Below are positions 43,026-51,245 of a DNA stretch of 64,000 bases, one piece after another (the first letter of the stretch is position 1; the number at the start of each line of letters is the position of its first letter). The DNA is from Bog-159 sp963756605 (lineage in GTDB: Bacteria > Acidobacteriota > Terriglobia > Bryobacterales > Bryobacteraceae), in NCBI GenBank assembly GCA_963756605.1, contig CAVWOT010000030.1, positions 124,001 to 188,000 of the forward strand, in the 5' to 3' direction. The notes beneath the pieces are model-generated. The model made no database searches. It was not told the DNA's origin and saw nothing but the letters and a program-made list of their open reading frames with translations. The position numbers and the translations under genes are program-made.

Positions 43026-44728
43026 TGCCCTGCTTGTGGGCACAAATGCTGTGCGCCGGGGTGTTGTCCGCCGCGCCGGAGCAGTTGGCCCAGGCCCTCG
43101 GTTTAGCTGTGCCCATGCGCGACGGTGTGCGGCTCTCGGCCAATGTTTTCCGGCCGCCCGCGTCCGGACGCTATCCCACTATTTTGGTGCGCACTCCCTA
43201 CGGTAAGGGAGCTGCGATCTCTCCGACGTATGCGCTGTTCGTCGAGCACGGCTATGCGGTGGTGGTCGAGGACGTGCGCGGGCGGTACGCATCGGAGGGT
43301 GCCTTCCGCCCTCTTGAACAGGAGCCCGCCGATGGCGACGACACCCTCAACTGGGTGGCGCGCCAGCCTTGGTCGGACGGCAGAATCGGCATGCTGGGCG
43401 GCTCCTATCTCGGGATTGTGCAATGGAAAGTAGCTGCGCTGAACAATCCTCACCTCAAAGCGATCTTCCCGGCCGTCTCAGGTTGCGACGATTATCGCGA
43501 TCGCTTCTATTCGCCAGGCGGGGCTATGAAGTTGGGCCAGCGCCTGCTGTGGATGTCCGAGAACCTGCGTGCGCCCGGCTTCCATCCGGATTTTTCCAGG
43601 TTTATTCTGCACCTGCCTCTGCGCACGGCGGATGTAGCGGCTACCGGGCAGACTTCCAGCATGTTCCAGGAAGCTGTGGCGCATCCTGCCTATGATGATT
43701 TCTGGAAATCCATCAGCGTGCGCGAGCAACTGGACAAGATCCGTGTGCCCGTATTTTCGGTGGGAGGATGGTTCGATAACTTCGTCGAGAGTGATCTGGA
43801 GGCGTTCGCGCGCTTGCGCCGGAACTCGGGCGTTCATCGCATCCTGATCGGCCCGTGGCCGCACGATAAATCAGCCAGGCTGGCAGGCGTGGATTTCGGG
43901 CCGGATGCGGATACGCCGCTGCGCCCGCTGCAGATGGAGTGGTTCGACCAGTTTCTGAGAGGCAAAGACACGCCGCTAATGTCGCAGGCTCCCGTGCGTG
44001 TTTTTGTGATGGGCGCGAACCGCTGGCTGGAGGCGCGGGAATGGCCTATTCCGGCGCACCTGCGCCGCTTGTACCTGGAAAGCCGCGGACACGCCAACAC
44101 GCTCGCGGGTGATGGACGGCTGGAATTGCGTCCGCCTGCGCGTAGCGGAGCGCGCGCCAGTGCGGCGGACAGGTTCGTCTTCGACCCGCAGGATCCCGTA
44201 CCCACTACCGGCGGCGCGGTTTGTTGCAATCCGAAAGTGTTTCCGTGGGGGCCCCAGGACCAGCGCGCGGTGGAACAGCGGCGCGACGTGCTGGTCTATA
44301 CCACCGCGCCTTTGCGCGAAGATCTCGAAGTTGTCGGTTCCGTGGGCGTCGTGCTCTACGCCGCCACCTCCGCGCGCGACACGGACTTCACCGCCAAACT
44401 GGTGGATGTGTTTCCGGACGGGCGCGCGCAAAACCTGACCGACGGCATTCTAAGGCTGCGCTACCGCAATACGCTGGAGAAGCCGGAACTGGCGCAACCG
44501 GGTGAGATTTGTAAACTGACCATCGACGCGGGTGTGACCGGCAACGTGTTTCAGAAAGGGCATCGCATCCGGGTGGAGCTATCCAGCAGCAACTTTCCGC
44601 GCTTTGACCGCAACCCGAATACGGGTGATCCGGTGGCCGATGCCACTGAACTGCGCAGGGCTTCGCAGACGATTTATCATGATGCGCGCCGGCCGTCATA
44701 CGTGCTCCTGCCCGTTCTCGATAATTGA
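42995..44728 (+). CDS. CocE/NonD family hydrolase, secreted
   Basis: A 577-residue X-Pro dipeptidyl-peptidase / cocaine-esterase type hydrolase. An alpha/beta-hydrolase core includes VVVEDVRGRYASEGAF and the nucleophile elbow MLGGSYLG (GxSxxG). The Asp region GGWFDNFVESD and the His region IGPWPHDKSA supply the rest of the triad. The C-terminal jelly-roll (about 390-577) contains ELSSSNFPRFDRNPNTG. The N-terminus is a signal peptide. The start may be TTG 42995 or GTG 43007, both inside the end of the glycosyltransferase gene. Substrate is an ester or N-terminal dipeptide. Confidence 0.85.
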   Translation: MGHIVRLSPVVPCLWAQMLCAGVLSAAPEQLAQALGLAVPMRDGVRLSANVFRPPASGRYPTILVRTPYGKGAAISPTYALFVEHGYAVVVEDVRGRYASEGAFRPLEQEPADGDDTLNWVARQPWSDGRIGMLGGSYLGIVQWKVAALNNPHLKAIFPAVSGCDDYRDRFYSPGGAMKLGQRLLWMSENLRAPGFHPDFSRFILHLPLRTADVAATGQTSSMFQEAVAHPAYDDFWKSISVREQLDKIRVPVFSVGGWFDNFVESDLEAFARLRRNSGVHRILIGPWPHDKSARLAGVDFGPDADTPLRPLQMEWFDQFLRGKDTPLMSQAPVRVFVMGANRWLEAREWPIPAHLRRLYLESRGHANTLAGDGRLELRPPARSGARASAADRFVFDPQDPVPTTGGAVCCNPKVFPWGPQDQRAVEQRRDVLVYTTAPLREDLEVVGSVGVVLYAATSARDTDFTAKLVDVFPDGRAQNLTDGILRLRYRNTLEKPELAQPGEICKLTIDAGVTGNVFQKGHRIRVELSSSNFPRFDRNPNTGDPVADATELRRASQTIYHDARRPSYVLLPVLDN

Positions 44729-44771
44729 CTTTGAGCGGCCCGGCGCGGTACTTTTCAGTTATGGCCCGTCA

Positions 44772-44846
44772 GGCGCGGTAGCCAAGTGGTAAGGCCAGGG
44801 TCTGCAAAACCCTTATCCGTCGGTTCGATTCCGACCCGCGCCTCCA
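44772..44846 (+). tRNA. tRNA-Cys (GCA), CCA encoded
   Basis: The acceptor stem pairs GGCGCGG (44772-44778) with CCGCGCC (44836-44842), followed by discriminator T and encoded CCA. The D-arm is GCC-AAGTGGTAA-GGC. The anticodon arm AGGGT-CTGCAAA-ACCCT carries GCA, and the T-arm contains GGTTCGATTCC. It is complete. It forms the left edge of the accessory island, so its 3' end is a likely integration target. Confidence 0.93.
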
Positions 44847-44971
44847 AGCCAAAGCCGGCGAACCCTCAACAAAGTCATATAGTTAAGTTGTAAAGATTGG
44901 TTTTTGGCAAGGTCCCGCCAAATCCCTCATGGACCGTTAAGTCACGGACCTGACCGGACCGACGTGGCTAA

Positions 44972-45044
44972 CCAAGTGGCTGCCACTTGGGTGGCTCGCC
45001 AAGTGGCGCCACTTGGTAGGCTAAAGAAGAGCCAAACCACTTGG
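44972..45044. repeat. Array of CCAAGTGG / CCACTTGG palindromes next to tRNA-Cys
   Basis: Within 73 bp five copies of an 8-base half-site occur in both directions. The perfect 18-bp palindrome CCAAGTGGCGCCACTTGG lies at 44999-45016, a 19-bp version with one central base (CCAAGTGGC-T-GCCACTTGG) at 44972-44990, and a single CCACTTGG at 45037-45044. The two palindromes together also form a longer imperfect inverted repeat bounded by GGCTA and TAGGC. This looks like a binding array for a dimeric DNA-binding protein or for a recombinase. Confidence 0.7.
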
Positions 45045-45063
45045 CACGCACCGGAGGCATACG

Positions 45064-45294
45064 ATGGACTGCCCGCACTGCAAAAAGACAATCGAATGGC
45101 AGATCGTAGTCGAGGAGATCAGAAAAGCATTGCGTGCCCACCCTGGCCAGGCTGCGCTCGACGCAGCCGGAAAGACCGAGGATAAACGGACCGAACTGAT
45201 TGCGTGGTTGGAACACTGGCGGCAAGATTGTCGACAGCCGCCCACGGACTTGAAGGGGCGCAGCACGGATCAACTCCGGAAGATGTTCGCGTAG
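45064..45294 (+). CDS. Small protein with N-terminal CxxC, hypothetical
   Basis: A 76-residue frame with a good GGAGG site 7 bp before its ATG. It begins MDCPHCKKTIEWQIVVEEIR, with one CxxC that could bind zinc as a dimer, followed by a helical region and a hydrophilic tail ending STDQLRKMFA. It starts 20 bp after the palindrome array. It could be a small regulator acting on that array, which is inferred from position only. I know no family. Confidence 0.55.
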   Translation: MDCPHCKKTIEWQIVVEEIRKALRAHPGQAALDAAGKTEDKRTELIAWLEHWRQDCRQPPTDLKGRSTDQLRKMFA

Positions 45295-45359
45295 GCTCAG
45301 ATTGGCAGTTCTTGCCGGGCCGGCAGGAAATGGAAGGCGGCCGCGCGGTGAATTTGAGT

Positions 45360-46098
45360 GTTAATCCTGTACCGGCGCCGGCCTCCAGTTGATGGGTCGC
45401 GTAGCTGTGTCTTAGAGAATGCGGAGAGAGCTTCTTTACGATGCCGGCCCGTTTGGCTGCCTGCCGGCAAGCGTGCCACACCGCCTTGGCCGAAATTGGT
45501 ATGTCGGTGCGGTGGTAATTTTCATAACCGGGGAACAGGTATGTCTGGGGTCGCCTCCAGCGCCAGTAGCGGCGCAATTCTGCGAGTAGCGTTGCGCTTA
45601 ACTGCACCTCGCAGTCTCGATTGCCTTTGCCCTGGTAGACGTGGATCACCATCCGCTGGGTGTCGATGTCACCGACCTTCAGCTGGACTAGTTCACCGCG
45701 CCGTATGCCGGTAGAATACAGGGTCATGAGCGCAGCCCGGTGTAATGGATTCGCGGCGGAGTCGATCGACCGCGTTACTTCTTCCTGGCTGAGGATGATC
45801 GGCAGGCGGCGCCGTTGTTTGGAAAACGGGATTTCGTCCGGCAGGTAGGAACGCTTGAGAGTTTTCACGTAGAAGAATCGTAGAGCGGCTAGTGCTGGCT
45901 GACGGTGCTGGAGGAGAGTTTGCGCTCGCGAAATAGATAAGCCTGGTATTCGCGTATATGGTCCTGGTTCAGTTGGTCGGGTGCACGATGGAAGTGCTTG
46001 GCAAATTCCGTCATCGTGCGGAGGTCAGCCTCCGCGGTACGCTGGGAGTAATGACGACGCTGGAGTTCCTCCAGCATCATTTTTCGTTGTTGGGTCAT
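45360..46098 (-). pseudogene. Tyrosine recombinase (integrase), frameshifted and C-terminally truncated
   Basis: The N-terminal SAM-like domain reads MTQQRKMMLEELQRRHYSQR, then FAKHFHRAPDQLNQDHIREY from 46098 to 45889. The frame shifts near 45893, and the catalytic domain follows: LHRAALMTLYSTGIRRGELV with the first Arg, the Lys region YQGKGNRDCEVQL, and KLSPHSLRHSYATHQLEAGA with His-x-x-Arg. The sequence is then cut off near 45370, so the last His/Trp and the nucleophile Tyr are absent. It cannot recombine. The N-terminal half resembles integrases carried with DUF6431 and CHC2-primase genes in soil bacteria. It is divergent from the small gene at 45064. Confidence 0.75.
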
Positions 46099-46135
46099 AG
46101 GACCTCCTATGACCCAACGGTACCGCGCCTTTTAC

Positions 46136-46550
46136 CCTTAGGCTGGCCCTTCCTGGGTACGCGGAGCGTCCGCCGCGTCCAGCGGCTTCGTGCAAACGGC
46201 GTTCGAGGAGATCACGATGCCGGCGGCTTCGCTCGGCTTCCCCCAACCCGAGTTCCTGGGCCTATCCTACTACTTCCGCGGCTTGGCGTTACACTACCAA
46301 GTGGATACTTGCGAGTGCGCCGTGATCCATTCCCTATCATGTGTCCCTCTCCAAGCTGGCAAAACATCAGCAATGGCGGCATCAAGGTGCTGGACTTCGG
46401 CCTCGCCAAAGACGTCCGCACGGCCGCACCGACTGAAAGGGCGGCGCGTACCGCGGCGCGCCGGGCGTTGACATGCGCATCAACATGGCCGGTACTTCGG
46501 CGTACCCACTGCGCGCGCCGTTCGCGCAGATGGAAGGGAGAGGAAATAGA
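46136..46550 (+). pseudogene. Decayed tract with a protein kinase fragment
   Basis: Around 46363-46410 the plus strand reads ISNGGIKVLDFGLAKDVRTA, the beta7-beta8 and DFG region of a bacterial Ser/Thr kinase (metal-binding Asp in DFG). Neither the catalytic loop before it nor the C-lobe after it is present. The remainder of the tract shows no gene. Confidence 0.55.
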
Positions 46551-47138
46551 ATGAACGCAATCGCCACGGCATTCATCCTCTCCGCATCCATTGCTGTTGG
46601 GACGGGTATATCCCAAAACGAACTGGATGCTCCTATTAACGAGCCGCAGTACGCCGGCATTTTTTACGCCCTGGATGCCAATGGCCACTTGCGCGACCTG
46701 GAACACACGACTGTCACTTTCCACGCCAAAGCGAAAGTGCTGCCGGGGCATGCATCAGTGAATATGATCACCCAATTCAAGCCGGCCCGCTCGCCAGTAC
46801 GTCTCAGCGCGGCTACTCAATTCATCGTTCGGGGACGTGGCTCTGGCGATCCTCTGTCGCGGTTTGAACTGCGAGTGTTGAAAAGTTCAAGCGGTCATCG
46901 CGAATTCGTGGTGACGACAGCTCACGATTCCGATTTTGACAATTCAACGGCATTCGATCTGGAAGAAGGTGAAGTAGCCATCCGGTTTGAGGAATATGGC
47001 TCCGACTCCTACCGCATCATATCCGTGCAGCCGCTTGCACCTGGAGAGTATGCGCTGGCATCGCGCGGGCTTGTTTCCGTCAAAGCGCGCGTGCAGCTTG
47101 GCCGCAGCGAGCTTTACTGCTTCGGCGTGGACCAATGA
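46551..47138 (+). CDS. Secreted protein of unknown function
   Basis: A 195-residue protein with a signal peptide (MNAIATAFILSASIAVGTGI) and a GAGAGG ribosome site. The mature part is beta-rich: a central segment ARSPVRLSAATQFIVRGRGS, and a C-terminal part with LEEGEVAIRFEEYGSDSYRI and LAPGEYALASRG, which resembles the beta-sandwich of many Acidobacteria secreted proteins of unknown function. One Cys (ELYCFG) is near the end. The frame is intact inside an otherwise decayed region, which suggests it is maintained or recently gained. Confidence 0.7.
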   Translation: MNAIATAFILSASIAVGTGISQNELDAPINEPQYAGIFYALDANGHLRDLEHTTVTFHAKAKVLPGHASVNMITQFKPARSPVRLSAATQFIVRGRGSGDPLSRFELRVLKSSSGHREFVVTTAHDSDFDNSTAFDLEEGEVAIRFEEYGSDSYRIISVQPLAPGEYALASRGLVSVKARVQLGRSELYCFGVDQ

Positions 47139-47855
47139 CCGAACCCACAGCACATGCTGGAATGGATCGAGGGGCCCGAAACCCAAACCGTCGAAATGAC
47201 TTCCCCGCTGCTTAATTCCGCAGAGATTGGTCACTGATAAACGGCTGGCAAACCGCGGAAGCGTGGCGGTGTCAGGTTACGAACGACAAATCGGCATCCA
47301 GCACATGGGCAGGCAGTTGATCGTACGCCGTCGAACCGCGGCGCAAGGCGCTGAAGGAGCGGCGTGCGGTTGCTCGACGGCCTTCGCCGCGCCCGCTGCT
47401 ACGATGACGGGGGTTCCAGCGCGGGCCGCCCGCGCACTTCTCGGACCCCGCGCCCGAGCGACCGCGTCGGCCTTCCAGCGGCGCTCCATGAGCCGCGCGT
47501 TCCCGGCACGGACGCACCGGCCTCGGCGAGCGTGAAGGGTGTTGACCGTACGCCGTCGAACCGCAGCACGCCGCCGCTGGCTGATCTTCGCCCCGTCCGC
47601 CGCGTCGGTGGTGCGGCGCGGGTTCGCGGCACGGATGGACGTGCTGGCACCGGAGTTCGCGGCGAGCGTGGTGGGCGTTGGCCGGCGACCGGCGGCGCAA
47701 GCGGCTGTGGGAGCCCGCAGGTCGCTCAACGGCCTCTGCCACGTCGACGCCGCGGAGTGCGCAACATCCCGGCGAGGCCTTCGCTACCGGCTGAAAGTCT
47801 CCAAAGTGCCAGCTAATTATGCCAACTGCTGCAACTCTTCAAAGCCGCTGATGCA
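47139..47855. other. Very GC-rich tract with repeats and no supported gene
   Basis: Several overlapping long frames exist on both strands because of high GC. None has a start signal or family similarity. The 17-base string GTACGCCGTCGAACCGC occurs twice (about 47321-47337 and 47547-47563). The copies share flanking bases (TTGAxC before), so a segment of about 225 bp separates two direct repeats. Confidence 0.45.
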
Positions 47856-48188
47856 TCAACGGTAATGGACAGCAAGCCAGACGGTCACCTGTTGTGGATC
47901 GGTCCAGAGGACGCGGTGACGGCGGTGCGCCAGGATGTGAACGTAGTCACCGGGACTTAAGGACCGCGCCTCCGCTTCGCCCTCGAAGAGCAGGCGCGCG
48001 CGGCCGAGCAGCAGGATCACCCACTCGTCCCAATCCTGGTCATACCAATGATCCACCGGACTCGCCTGCCCGGTCGAGACGATGCGCTCGACTCGTAGAT
48101 TGGGTGTGGTCAGAAGCTCGATTACTACCTCTTCGGTGAGCGCCGAAGGCAGCCCGGTGAACATGTTGCCGTGATCAGCCATGGCCAA
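47856..48188 (-). CDS. Cupin-domain protein
   Basis: A 110-residue single cupin: HWYDQDWDEWVILLLGRARL carries the first motif with the metal-facing H..E, and LSPGDYVHILAHRRHRVLWT the second with PGDxxxI and the final His. Likely a small dioxygenase- or isomerase-like sugar or metabolite-binding protein, with no clear substrate. The start could also be the ATG six bases further in (MADHGNMFTG). It is an intact single gene in the island. Confidence 0.75.
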   Translation of the reverse strand: MAMADHGNMFTGLPSALTEEVVIELLTTPNLRVERIVSTGQASPVDHWYDQDWDEWVILLLGRARLLFEGEAEARSLSPGDYVHILAHRRHRVLWTDPQQVTVWLAVHYR

Positions 48189-48690
48189 GCATCGCGTGGG
48201 GACCTACTCTAACGCAAGCAGTGGGCGAGCGCTTCGGAGCTTCAGTCCCGTATCCGGCCTGGGACAGGTAGCCAACAGTGCACCGCTTCCGGTAATTACA
48301 TGAAAATCCCCCAACCCGGCTTCGAACGGCGAGCATCTCGTCCGCGTCTCACAGTTCTGGTTGGATGGTCGTTTGAAACCGGCCAATGCTCTTTGAGCGA
48401 GGTCCTGCGGGCAATATGCAGAACGCGATATTCTTTTTCGTTCGGAACTGACTTTCCTGGAGGGTGAAGGCCAGCCACCAGATCGAAACTTGGCAAGCGA
48501 CAGTCAGGGCCAGCCTTCACACCTGCCGTGATTCTTTTTAGCGCACTGCCAGACCCAGAAAACAAGACCGACCCCGGGGTGACCGAGATCCCGCTGGAAC
48601 GTAACCAGTCCGGCTTTCAGGAAAGCAAACAGCGCCGCATAGATGCTTTCAACATTGACCGGAGTAAAACTAGGCATTCATGGCCTCGTC
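48189..48690. other. Region without recognisable gene
   Basis: On the minus strand around 48550-48300 one frame reads GVKAGPDCRLPSFDLVAGLH, possibly a remnant, but there is no start, stop pattern or family match. Nothing is seen on the plus strand before the DUF6431-like gene begins. Confidence 0.4.
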
Positions 48691-48694
48691 TGCT

Positions 48695-49128
48695 CCCCCG
48701 GCTTTGCCCGGTTTGCGGCGAGCGGACCATCATCGGCCACTGACAGCGCCTCAAACTGGCGCACGAACAGCGGCACCAGCAGATCTGGATTCGCCGCGGC
48801 CGCTGTCGTCCTTGCCACAAGACGTTTACGGTGCTGCCCGACTGGTCGCCACCATCTGGGCACTACAGCCTGCACTGTCGGCAACCGGCTTGGGAACTGC
48901 TACACCAAGCGGATGGAGCTATCCATTCCCGATGTCGCAGATGCGTCGCGGTCGCCAGACCCATCTACGGTGAGGCGCTGGGCTGGACGCCTGCTGCCTC
49001 AGGGAACCTTGCCGGCGACGAAACTCTGGCAGGCCAGCGACTGGAGCGTCTCGATTTCACCCACCATCCTTGCCTGGGATTGGATCGCGATCCGCCGTAT
49101 GCTGCTGTTGCAGGCGAGCAGTCCATGA
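48695..49128 (+). pseudogene. DUF6431-like zinc-ribbon protein of a mobile element, broken
   Basis: The reading starts LCPVCGERTIIGH, meets a TGA in frame (48741-48743), continues QRLKLAHEQRHQQIWIRRGR with CRPCHKTFTVLPDWSPPSGH, then changes frame near 48910 and ends SRSPDPSTVRRWAGRLL and ISPTILAWDWIAIRRMLLLQ. Two CxxC pairs (CPVC, CRPC) form a zinc ribbon, followed by the S-x-DPSTVRRW motif usual for DUF6431 proteins. The intact form is about 150-200 residues. Its stop codon overlaps the start of the primase gene (ATGA), so the two were translated together. Function of the family is unknown. Confidence 0.65.
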
Positions 49129-50162
49129 GCCGGAAAGAACTGCACAGCAAATTCCCTTACGAGGTTACCTGGAAGCGTACGAATGGGGTCGGTGCGGCGG
49201 CTCAGTCGCGGTCGATTGATGGGACTGTGTCCCCTGCACTCCGATCACAAACCAAGCTTCCTGGTGGATCCCAGTAAGAGCCTGTTCTACTGCTGCGGCT
49301 GTGGTCGCGGCGGTGATGTGATTCGCTTTGCCGGACTCTATCACCAGGTGAAGTTCCGGCAGGCTTTGGCTTTGCTGCACCAATGGCATGGCTGGCCGCC
49401 GTTGTTGCGCGAGGCCGCGCGTTTCTATCGCATGCAGTTACACCGCCACGGCGAGGCGGTCCCTATCTGCAGCAACGCGGACTCCGCTCCCCGGAACTGA
49501 TCGAGCATATGCGCATCGGTTACGCGCCCGGCGGTTGCCTGCGCGGTTGGCTGACGCGGTTGGGTTACCCCGTTCCGGCTCTGCGTCAAGCCGGTTTGGT
49601 TTCCGTTGCGGGGTACGACACCTACCGGCACCGCATCGTCTTTCCGCTGGAAGGCAATCTGTATGGCCGCAGTCTGTCGACAACGGCGCCGCCACATCGG
49701 TTTTGGCCGGGGGTCAAGGGCGGATTGTACTTATGGGCGCAGGTGCGGCAATGCCCGGAAGTGATTCTCGTCGAGGGGCTGTTCGACTACGCCGTACTGT
49801 GGCAGGCCGGCTTTCACAACGTCACCTGTTCGATGGGAAATCATCTGAATGCGCATCAGTATCGGCAACTGTGCGACCATCCGCGAACCGTTTATCTGGC
49901 CTTTGATACCGACACAAACGGCACTGGCCAGCAGGCGGCGCAATCGCTTGCCTGCCGGCTCAGAGAACAAGGCATGAACGTTCGCAGAGTGCCGGCAAAG
50001 CAGCCTCGGTTGTCCATCATAGGTAGCTGCGACCGGCTGCCTGCGAATTGCCGCACAGCGGAGGAGTTCGTAAATCTCGCGCATGGCCGACGCTTCGGCG
50101 GGTTTCGGTGTCATACTACTTGGTGTCATACTACTTCAGGATACGCCTGGCATTTAAGGTGA
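49125..50162 (+). pseudogene. CHC2 zinc-finger / Toprim primase of a mobile element, two frameshifts
   Basis: The product starts MSRKELHSKFPYEVTWKRTN, shifts near 49180 and gives a CHC2 zinc finger (GLCPLHSDHKPSFLVDPSK, then YCCGCGRGGDVIRFAGLYHQ). It shifts again near 49450 and continues GLRSPELIEHMRIGYAPGG, then the Toprim segment VILVEGLFDYAVLWQAGF with the catalytic Glu and VYLAFDTDTNGTGQQAA with the DxD-like acidic pair. CHC2 and Toprim together make a DnaG-like primase without the helicase-binding tail. The C-terminus is replaced by low-similarity sequence after VRRVPAK. It belongs with the DUF6431-like gene and probably with the integrase as one mobile element. Confidence 0.7.
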
Positions 50163-50969
50163 TGAATTGGAGCCATCTTTTGTGGCCCAGTAGTACTAGG
50201 CGCTGATTAGACATGTCTGAGCCGTTCTGTAACATAACACGGACGTACGCCTTAGAATGGCGCGCATCCGGGCCTTGAATTGCAGCTCCGAGCGGACATT
50301 CCCCCACTCGGAGAGGGCGCCACTTGGGTGCGGCCGGAGCATTACTCCTGTGAAGCCCGATCACGTCCCGCGGACGGAAAACGCGCAATTCCGCTCTCTT
50401 GTCGCCGATCGTGCCGCCCATCCGCACGCTGACGGCCGTGGCGAAGGTCTGCGAGCCGCTGGTAGACGCGGCCACCAAGCTGCGCGAAGCGCCAACCCTG
50501 CTCCTGAGCTACGGGCTGCGCCGGTCCGAGGCCGCGGCGCTCGCTATGGCCGCGTCGAGTTGTGGGTGGCCGGTGGTACATCGCGCAAGGGGCACGGCCG
50601 CCGCCACGGGCGGCGTGTCACGCGCGGCATACCGCTCGCACGTCGGCAGCGCCAGTCGCTCGGAGGGTCACCGCTTCGAGGACAGGAACCAATAGCGGCG
50701 CCTCCCGCGCGGTGCGCATCCCGATGCGCACACTCGCGGGCGCGGCGCCGGACAGGGAACTGGCGCAGTGCGGCGCAACCATGGTGATCGAGCCGTGCTC
50801 CAAGGTTAGTTCGACGCCCCTGCGCGGTCTCGGTCGGCGAATCGCGGCTGGATTCAGGGAACGGCGTGTCGCAGGATCAATCGATCCTGCTCTGCCCATC
50901 GGTCAACTTCCGGATGCGTAACACAGGACCTATCCACTTCAGCATGGGTTAAACTTAGCTGATCCACGG
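50163..50969. other. Decayed tract with a divergent repeat
   Basis: No complete gene is present. A plus-strand frame around 50399-50540 reads RTLTAVAKVCEPLVDAATK and LLLSYGLRRSEAAALAMAA, which has an integrase-like look (LRRSE) but no continuation. The part 50560-50770 is one member of a diverged direct repeat whose other copy is at 52498-52705. Confidence 0.4.
50560..50770 (+). repeat. Diverged ~210-bp direct repeat, copy A
   Basis: It shares with 52498-52705 ordered blocks such as GGCGTGTCACGCGCGGC, CAGTCGCTCGG, GCGCCTCCCGCGCGG and GCGCATCCCGAT, with indels between them. The two copies flank the gene at 51246-52361 and the kinase fragment. The origin of the repeated unit is not recognised. 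Confidence 0.6.
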
Positions 50970-51180
50970 ATGCCGCTCTCTCCAGGCACAAGACTCAGCC
51001 CGTACGAGGTCCTTGCACCCCCCGGCGCGGGCGGGATGGGCGAGGTCTACCGTGCGCGAGACACTCGCTTGGGCCGCGAGGTGGTCATCAAAGTCTCGGC
51101 CACGCCCTTCAGCGAACGATTTGAACGCGAGGCCCGGGCGACTTCCAGTTTGAATCATCCCCACACTTGCACTCTGCACG
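50970..51180 (+). pseudogene. Ser/Thr protein kinase, N-terminal fragment
   Basis: From ATG 50970 the frame reads LSPGTRLSPYEVLAPPGAGG then MGEVYRARDTRLGREVVIKV, the glycine-rich loop and catalytic Lys of a PknB-type kinase. FEREARATSSLNHPHTCTLH (helix C Glu and strand 4) follows, then the reading degenerates at about 51175. Full kinases of this sort in Acidobacteria are 700-900 residues. It directly precedes the membrane-protein gene. Confidence 0.75.
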
Positions 51181-51245
51181 ATAGCAGTCCCCGTTTCCCT
51201 GATTCCAGGCATTTTCTGAGCGGCAGATCGCAGTAGGGAGGAATT

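Noticed and set aside
47272..47742. 156-residue minus-strand frame in the GC-rich tract
   Set aside because: Arg/Ala/Pro-rich in all frames, several equally long overlapping frames, no start signal and no family similarity.
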